Source of the DNA: Thioglobus_C sp964448305
Lineage (GTDB): Bacteria > Pseudomonadota > Gammaproteobacteria > PS1 > Pseudothioglobaceae
Direction of reading: 5' to 3'
Length of the DNA: 23,229 nt
NCBI GenBank assembly: GCA_964448305.1
Contig: CAYUWB010000020.1
Coordinates: forward strand, 1-23,229
The position numbers were made by a program, and so were the translations under genes. Position 1 is the first letter of the stretch. Each line of letters opens with the position of its first letter. This document shows, piece by piece, positions 17,653 through 23,229 of this stretch. A model generated the notes under the pieces. That model was not told where the DNA came from and ran no database searches. It saw only the letters and a list, made by a program, of their open reading frames with translations.

Positions 17653-18278
17653 AAATTTATATTATTGACGACCATGCTTTATTCCGTAACGGACTAATCT
17701 CATTATTAGAGTCAAGAAAGATTAACGCCAGAGCGGCCGCTTCCCCTGAACAAGGTTTAGAAGAAATACCCGATTTAGTAATCGATATTATTTTATTAGA
17801 TTTACGCATGCCGACGATGTCGGGCATCGAGGTGCTAAAAGCATTAAGAGAGCAAGGCGAGCAAACCCCAATCGTGATGTTGACCACCAGTACAGAAGAA
17901 TATGATCTGCGTGATTGCCTTAAACATGGTGCGCAAGGTTATTTATTAAAAGACATGGACCCTGATGAACTGGTCAATGCTTTAAATGAAGCTGTTACAG
18001 GTTCAATCGTAGTGGCACAAGATATGACACATGTCTTGGCTAAGGTACTTAAAAATGAATTAACTGATAATGAAGCTACCTTTGATTCACTTACCAATCG
18101 AGAAAAGGAAGTAGCTTGTCAGGTAGCGCATGGTCATAGTAATAAAGTAATCGCTAGAGAACTAGGTATTTCTGATGGCACGGTTAAATTACATGTGAAA
18201 TCAATTTTGAAAAAACTTTCTCTTAGCTCTCGAGTTGAGGTGGCGGTAATGATTACTGAAAAAGGTTACTGCAGATAA
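17649..18278 (+). CDS. NarL/FixJ-family response regulator
   Basis: The 209-residue product has a receiver domain plus a LuxR-type helix-turn-helix. The receiver has acidic residues Asp7 and Asp8, phospho-acceptor Asp51 in LLDLRMP, Thr79/Thr80 and Lys101 in LLKD. The output domain LTNREKEVACQVAHGHSN, then ARELGISDGTVKLHVKSI (about 145-190) is a complete NarL-type HTH. The start is GTG, overlapping the kinase stop (GTGA), with AAGGA 6 bases upstream. It is the partner of the kinase and is likely a transcription factor for respiratory or redox genes. The targets are not visible. Its stop codon ends exactly where the inverted repeat of the next cassette begins. Confidence 0.93.
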   Translation: MKIYIIDDHALFRNGLISLLESRKINARAAASPEQGLEEIPDLVIDIILLDLRMPTMSGIEVLKALREQGEQTPIVMLTTSTEEYDLRDCLKHGAQGYLLKDMDPDELVNALNEAVTGSIVVAQDMTHVLAKVLKNELTDNEATFDSLTNREKEVACQVAHGHSNKVIARELGISDGTVKLHVKSILKKLSLSSRVEVAVMITEKGYCR

Positions 18279-18310
18279 ATTGACAATGGAGAATTGATAG
18301 TTGACAATTA
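18279..18310 (+). repeat. Left terminal inverted repeat of S23 cassette
   Basis: A 32-base AT-rich arm starting ATTGACAATGG and ending GTTGACAATTA, with its partner at 18664-18695. It is internally repetitive (AATTGA/TTGACAATT units). It holds the ribosome binding site and first codons of the S23-family gene. Confidence 0.65.
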
Positions 18311-18666
18311 AGAGTAATGCTGTGATGGACAAGTCGTATGCTTTTGCATTACGAATTATCAAATTGTACAAACATCTTACTTCTAAACAAAAAGAATATG
18401 TTCTTTCTAAGCAGATTTTAAGAAGTGGAACAAGTATTGGTGCTCTTATTAAAGAGGCTGAACATGCTCAATCAAAAGCTGATTTCGTCAATAAAATGAG
18501 TATCGCTTTAAAAGAAGCGAATGAAACGGAATATTGGTTACAATTGCTCAAAGATGGTGAATATATCAGCGAACAAAGCTTTAATTCTATACATCCCGAT
18601 AGTGTAGAGTTGATAAAGCTTCTAGTAAGCATAGTAAAATCATCAAAGAAATCAATAGATAAATAA
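18301..18666 (+). CDS. Four-helix-bundle protein, S23/23S rRNA intervening-sequence family
   Basis: The 121-residue protein is all-helical. Family hallmarks are N.V..KSYAFALRI.KLYKHL, VLSKQILRSGTSIGALIKEA, the block AQSKADFVNKMSIALKEANE and TEYWLQLL. The family is encoded in 23S rRNA intervening sequences and also stands alone; the Avd protein of diversity-generating retroelements is a structural relative (known). The biochemical role of free copies is unclear, although nucleic-acid binding through a basic bundle is plausible. The TTG start is preferred over GTG 18322 or ATG 18325 because GGAG lies 9 bases upstream and the residues before Met9 match the family N-terminus. It lies between the regulator and the rhodanese gene, inside inverted repeats. 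Its base composition is more AT-rich than its neighbours. Confidence 0.88.
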   Translation: MTIKSNAVMDKSYAFALRIIKLYKHLTSKQKEYVLSKQILRSGTSIGALIKEAEHAQSKADFVNKMSIALKEANETEYWLQLLKDGEYISEQSFNSIHPDSVELIKLLVSIVKSSKKSIDK

Positions 18667-18695
18667 TTATCAATTTTTAACTTTCAATTTTCAAT
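18664..18695 (-). repeat. Right terminal inverted repeat of S23 cassette
   Basis: A 32-base arm whose reverse complement starts ATTGAAAATTG and ends ATTGATAATTA, matching the left arm at 24 of 32 positions. Its first three bases on the plus strand are the TAA stop of the S23-family gene. It ends 7 bases before the rhodanese ATG. Confidence 0.65.
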
Positions 18696-18702
18696 TAAAG
18701 AC

Positions 18703-19164
18703 ATGGACGGATATCAAAGACTTGTTGTTAAAGCGCTAAGGGAAGTGGGGGAAATATTGCCGTGGGATTTAGAAACAGAAATAGAGCAAGACCCTAGCTT
18801 GATTGTATTAGACATTAGAGAGCCAGACGAGTTTGAGATGATGCATATTAAAAACTCACTCCATGTGCCTAGAGGTGTGTTGGAGGGCGCCTGTGTTTGG
18901 AATTATGATGACACTATTCCAACATTAGCACAAGCAAGAGATCAAAATATTGTGGTGGTTTGCCGTTCAGGTAATCGTAGCGCATTGGCAGCATTAACAA
19001 TGCAGCAAATGGGTTTTAAAAATGTTCGATCACTCAAATTAGGTATCAAAGGTTGGAATGATAACGACTTAGAAATGCTTAATAATCAAGGAGATATTGT
19101 CGATATTGATGAAGTTGACGAATGGCTAAACAGAGCGGTACCTGAAGACAAATTACAGCCTTAA
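18703..19164 (+). CDS. Rhodanese-like domain protein
   Basis: The product is a 153-residue single rhodanese domain. VLDIREPDEFEMMHIKNSLH (about 35-54) is the conserved CH2A-type block with the Asp-Arg-Glu signature. The active-site loop CRSGNRS carries the catalytic Cys87, and LKLGIKGW is the C-terminal signature. Such proteins carry sulfane sulfur as a persulfide and act as sulfurtransferases or sulfur carriers (known); in a sulfur-oxidising organism that would be a natural role (inference). There is no signal peptide, so it is cytoplasmic. The start is ATG with AAAG close upstream, 7 bases after the right repeat of the cassette. The gene probably once followed the regulator directly. It ends 43 bases before the rRNA promoter, and no clear terminator lies between. 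Confidence 0.92.
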   Translation: MDGYQRLVVKALREVGEILPWDLETEIEQDPSLIVLDIREPDEFEMMHIKNSLHVPRGVLEGACVWNYDDTIPTLAQARDQNIVVVCRSGNRSALAALTMQQMGFKNVRSLKLGIKGWNDNDLEMLNNQGDIVDIDEVDEWLNRAVPEDKLQP

Positions 19165-19207
19165 TTTTTGCTCAACAAATTAATTTATAAAAAAAGCGAA
19201 ATAGTTC

Positions 19208-19235
19208 TTGACGCACAAATTAATCCAAGTATAAT
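19208..19235 (+). promoter_or_regulatory. rRNA operon promoter (sigma70 type)
   Basis: TTGACG (19208-19213), a 16-base spacer and TATAAT (19230-19235) make a near-consensus promoter. The upstream 19175-19205 segment is very rich in A and T, like an UP element. Transcription should begin near 19242, about 230 bases before 16S. Only one such promoter is evident. Confidence 0.88.
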
Positions 19236-19253
19236 TTCCACCTTTCACCGAGT

Positions 19254-19325
19254 TCAAAACAACTTTGTTTTTGATCGTGGTAGCTCTTTAAAAATATATC
19301 AAACAACTTGTGTGGGCACTCGTAC
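19254..19325 (+). promoter_or_regulatory. rRNA leader: boxB-like hairpin, boxA and 5' arm of the 16S processing stem
   Basis: 19254-19274 can form a hairpin (TCAAAACAA pairing with TTGTTTTTGA, one bulge). It is followed by boxA GCTCTTTAAAA at 19283-19293, close to the E. coli rrn boxA. TGTGTGGGCACTCG right after is nearly identical to the E. coli leader and forms part of the 16S processing stem. The remainder up to 19469 is AT-rich leader without genes. Confidence 0.75.
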
Positions 19326-19469
19326 AATAAAAATTGTGCAGTGCACACGAAACAATTGCATTTATTTGTAGTTGTTCCGACAAAACAAAAGCAAAATCAG
19401 CTTTTAAAAAAATTGAACGCAAAGCGCATTTATTTATAAATGTTGCCAATGTTCTAAATAGTTAGAATT

Positions 19470-21012
<1,543 letters not shown>

Positions 21013-21018
21013 AGAAAC

Positions 21019-21044
21019 GTATGAGTGTCCACAACAAGTTGTTT
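21019..21044 (+). promoter_or_regulatory. 3' arm of the 16S precursor processing stem
   Basis: This segment is complementary to the leader at 19301-19325 over about 25 bases with one bulge and a few G-U or mismatched positions. Together they close a loop around 16S, as expected for the RNase III processing stem of bacterial rRNA precursors (known). Confidence 0.75.
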
Positions 21045-21106
21045 GATAGAATTTAATGAGAAGAAAGACCAAGTGATCCCTTCTAAACTATTCGTAGTTT
21101 TTTGTC

Positions 21107-21183
<77 letters not shown>

Positions 21184-21293
21184 CTTTTACCAATAACGGT
21201 GTTATTTTTTAATTCATTTGCAATTTGCAAACTTCATTAAAAAATGCCTTGTTATTTGCAAAAGTTATATAATTGGTAACAAGAATAACTAAT

Positions 21294-21369
21294 GGGGCCA
21301 TAGCTCAGCTGGGAGAGCGCTTGCCTTGCACGCAAGAGGTCGGGAGTTCGATCCTCCCTGGCTCCACCA
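21294..21369 (+). tRNA. tRNA-Ala(TGC)
   Basis: A full cloverleaf with acceptor GGGGCCA pairing TGGCTCC, including the G3-U70 pair that identifies alanine tRNA. The anticodon stem is CTTGC/GCAAG, the anticodon is TGC at 21327-21329, and an encoded CCA ends at 21369. It lies 110 bases after tRNA-Ile. The AT-rich gap between the two tRNAs can pair near its ends (ACCAAT with ATTGGT). Confidence 0.98.
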
Positions 21370-21386
21370 CTTAATCTTTCACTTAA

Positions 21387-21433
21387 AAAAACTTAAACAA
21401 GCTAACTTGATTAGTTACTTTGTTTAAGTTTTT
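21387..21433 (+). terminator. Terminator-like hairpin in the 16S-23S spacer
   Basis: A perfect 14-bp stem (AAAAACTTAAACAA at 21387-21400 with TTGTTTAAGTTTTT at 21420-21433) encloses a smaller TAACT/AGTTA hairpin and ends in five T. It has the form of an intrinsic terminator but lies inside the rRNA operon. It may instead be a processing or attenuation structure. The stem is AT-rich, so its strength as a terminator is doubtful. Confidence 0.5.
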
Positions 21434-21436
21434 ATA

Positions 21437-21467
21437 CCGCGGCTTCGGCTGTGGAGCTCTTTAACAA
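21437..21467 (+). promoter_or_regulatory. Spacer boxB-like UUCG hairpin plus boxA (antitermination site)
   Basis: 21437-21454 forms a 7-bp hairpin (CCGCGGC/GCTGTGG, two G-U pairs) closed by a very stable C(UUCG)G tetraloop. It is followed after one base by boxA GCTCTTTAACAA at 21456-21467, identical to the core of the E. coli rrn boxA. The order hairpin-boxA matches rRNA antitermination sites (known). Confidence 0.75.
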
Positions 21468-21839
21468 TTTAATACATGAAGTAAAGTTTGTAAATATACA
21501 ATATAACAACGCGATAACTGTTGTGATGACAGTTATCATTGGTGTATTGCATTGACACAACAATTTCAAAAAATATGGATTCTCATTGAGAGATTAATTT
21601 CTCTCATTGAAAAATAAAAAAGAATTCACCGATTGTGATTTATCACAATTTGTGACTTCAAGGTGAAATACGAAACCAGATAACCTTTATAGGTTTAAGA
21701 TTTCAGATTTTGTTTGGATTCAAGCCATTTTTTGAGCGAACGCCGGAGTTTAGTTAATCTAAACGACAAGTGAGCGAAGAAAATAACAACGAAGACAAGT
21801 AAAAGATGGAAGATACAAGCAGATAATTTGGGGTTATAT
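21468..21839 (+). other. Remainder of 16S-23S spacer (23S leader)
   Basis: No gene is visible in these 372 bases. Three perfect small hairpins are present: GATAACTGT/ACAGTTATC at 21513-21537, TGAGAGA/TCTCTCA near 21585-21606, and ATTGTGA/TCACAAT at 21632-21649. The segment GATAATTTGGGGTTATATG just before 23S resembles the E. coli 5' arm of the 23S processing stem. Its partner lies beyond the window. Confidence 0.5.

Positions 21840-23229
<1,390 letters not shown>

Larger units (their letters stand above)
18279..18695 (+). mobile_element. S23/intervening-sequence-like cassette with terminal inverted repeats
   Basis: This is a 417-bp unit made of inverted repeats 18279-18310 and 18664-18695 with one small gene between. 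The left 32-mer and the reverse complement of the right 32-mer agree at 24 of 32 positions; three mismatches can form G-U pairs in RNA, so 27 of 32 positions could pair. The left repeat starts on the base after the response regulator stop. It also contains the GGAG (18288-18291) and the TTG start (18301) of the inner gene. The right repeat begins with that gene's stop. Size, gene family and complementary ends resemble rRNA intervening sequences of Coxiella and Leptospira (known), but the site is between protein genes. Mobility is an inference, and no transposase is present. The repeats are built from ATTGA-like units, so part of the match reflects low complexity. Confidence 0.6.

Noticed and set aside
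18280..18308. TTGACA boxes in the left repeat as a promoter (TTGACA, 17 bases, GACAAT)
   Set aside because: The -10 is poor and transcription would start inside the S23 gene if TTG 18301 is its start; the boxes are by-products of the TTGACAATT repeat units.
18279..19164. A diversity-generating retroelement (the S23 protein as Avd)
   Set aside because: No reverse transcriptase and no template or variable repeat pair is visible; the S23 branch alone does not indicate one.
19168..19371. 67-codon open frame between the rhodanese gene and 16S
   Set aside because: It runs through the rRNA promoter, boxA and processing arm, starts with a weak codon and resembles no protein; it is leader sequence.

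Overview
The window looks like the chromosome of an AT-rich gammaproteobacterium. The 16S rRNA has gammaproteobacterial signatures, the spacer carries tRNA-Ile and tRNA-Ala, and gltB, gshA, the YceF-type Maf protein, ComF and the MutT-ThiE fusion are all of gammaproteobacterial type. From memory, the 16S sequence and the gene mix resemble the sulfur-oxidising SUP05/Thioglobaceae group and related thiotrophic symbionts. That assignment is an impression and needs a 16S search.

Positions 1-1407 hold at least three tandem copies of a small membrane protein resembling a bare MASE1 sensory domain; the first copy is cut by the window edge. Positions 1399-5462 (minus strand) hold maf (YceF type) and mfd, joined by a TAATG overlap. 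They are followed on the plus strand by folA and a 60-residue lipoprotein, which end at a bidirectional terminator shared with gltB. gltB (minus) fills 6220-10719. yaaA and comF (plus) are divergent from it. A MutT-ThiE fusion gene (minus) converges on comF.

Positions 13270-18278 are a tightly packed plus-strand operon: gshA, mnmE, a NarX-family histidine kinase and a NarL-family response regulator. The adjoining genes overlap by 8, 1 and 4 bases. The kinase has almost no periplasmic loop but carries a four-cysteine motif in its GAF-like domain, so it probably senses a cytoplasmic redox or gas signal rather than periplasmic nitrate.

The most unusual object is at 18279-18695. It is a compact 417-bp cassette containing a gene of the four-helix-bundle/S23 family (the 23S rRNA intervening-sequence protein family), bounded by 32-bp imperfect inverted repeats (24 of 32 identical). 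The left repeat begins right after the response regulator stop codon. The right repeat begins with the stop codon of the cassette gene and ends 7 bp before a rhodanese gene. It looks like a ribosomal intervening sequence living outside rRNA, between two protein genes.

From 19208 to the end is an rRNA operon: a strong sigma70-type promoter, a leader with boxA, 16S, tRNA-Ile(GAT), tRNA-Ala(TGC), a spacer with a terminator-like hairpin followed by a boxB/boxA-like site, and roughly the first half of 23S. The visible 23S has no intervening sequence at the two usual sites (helices 25 and 45).
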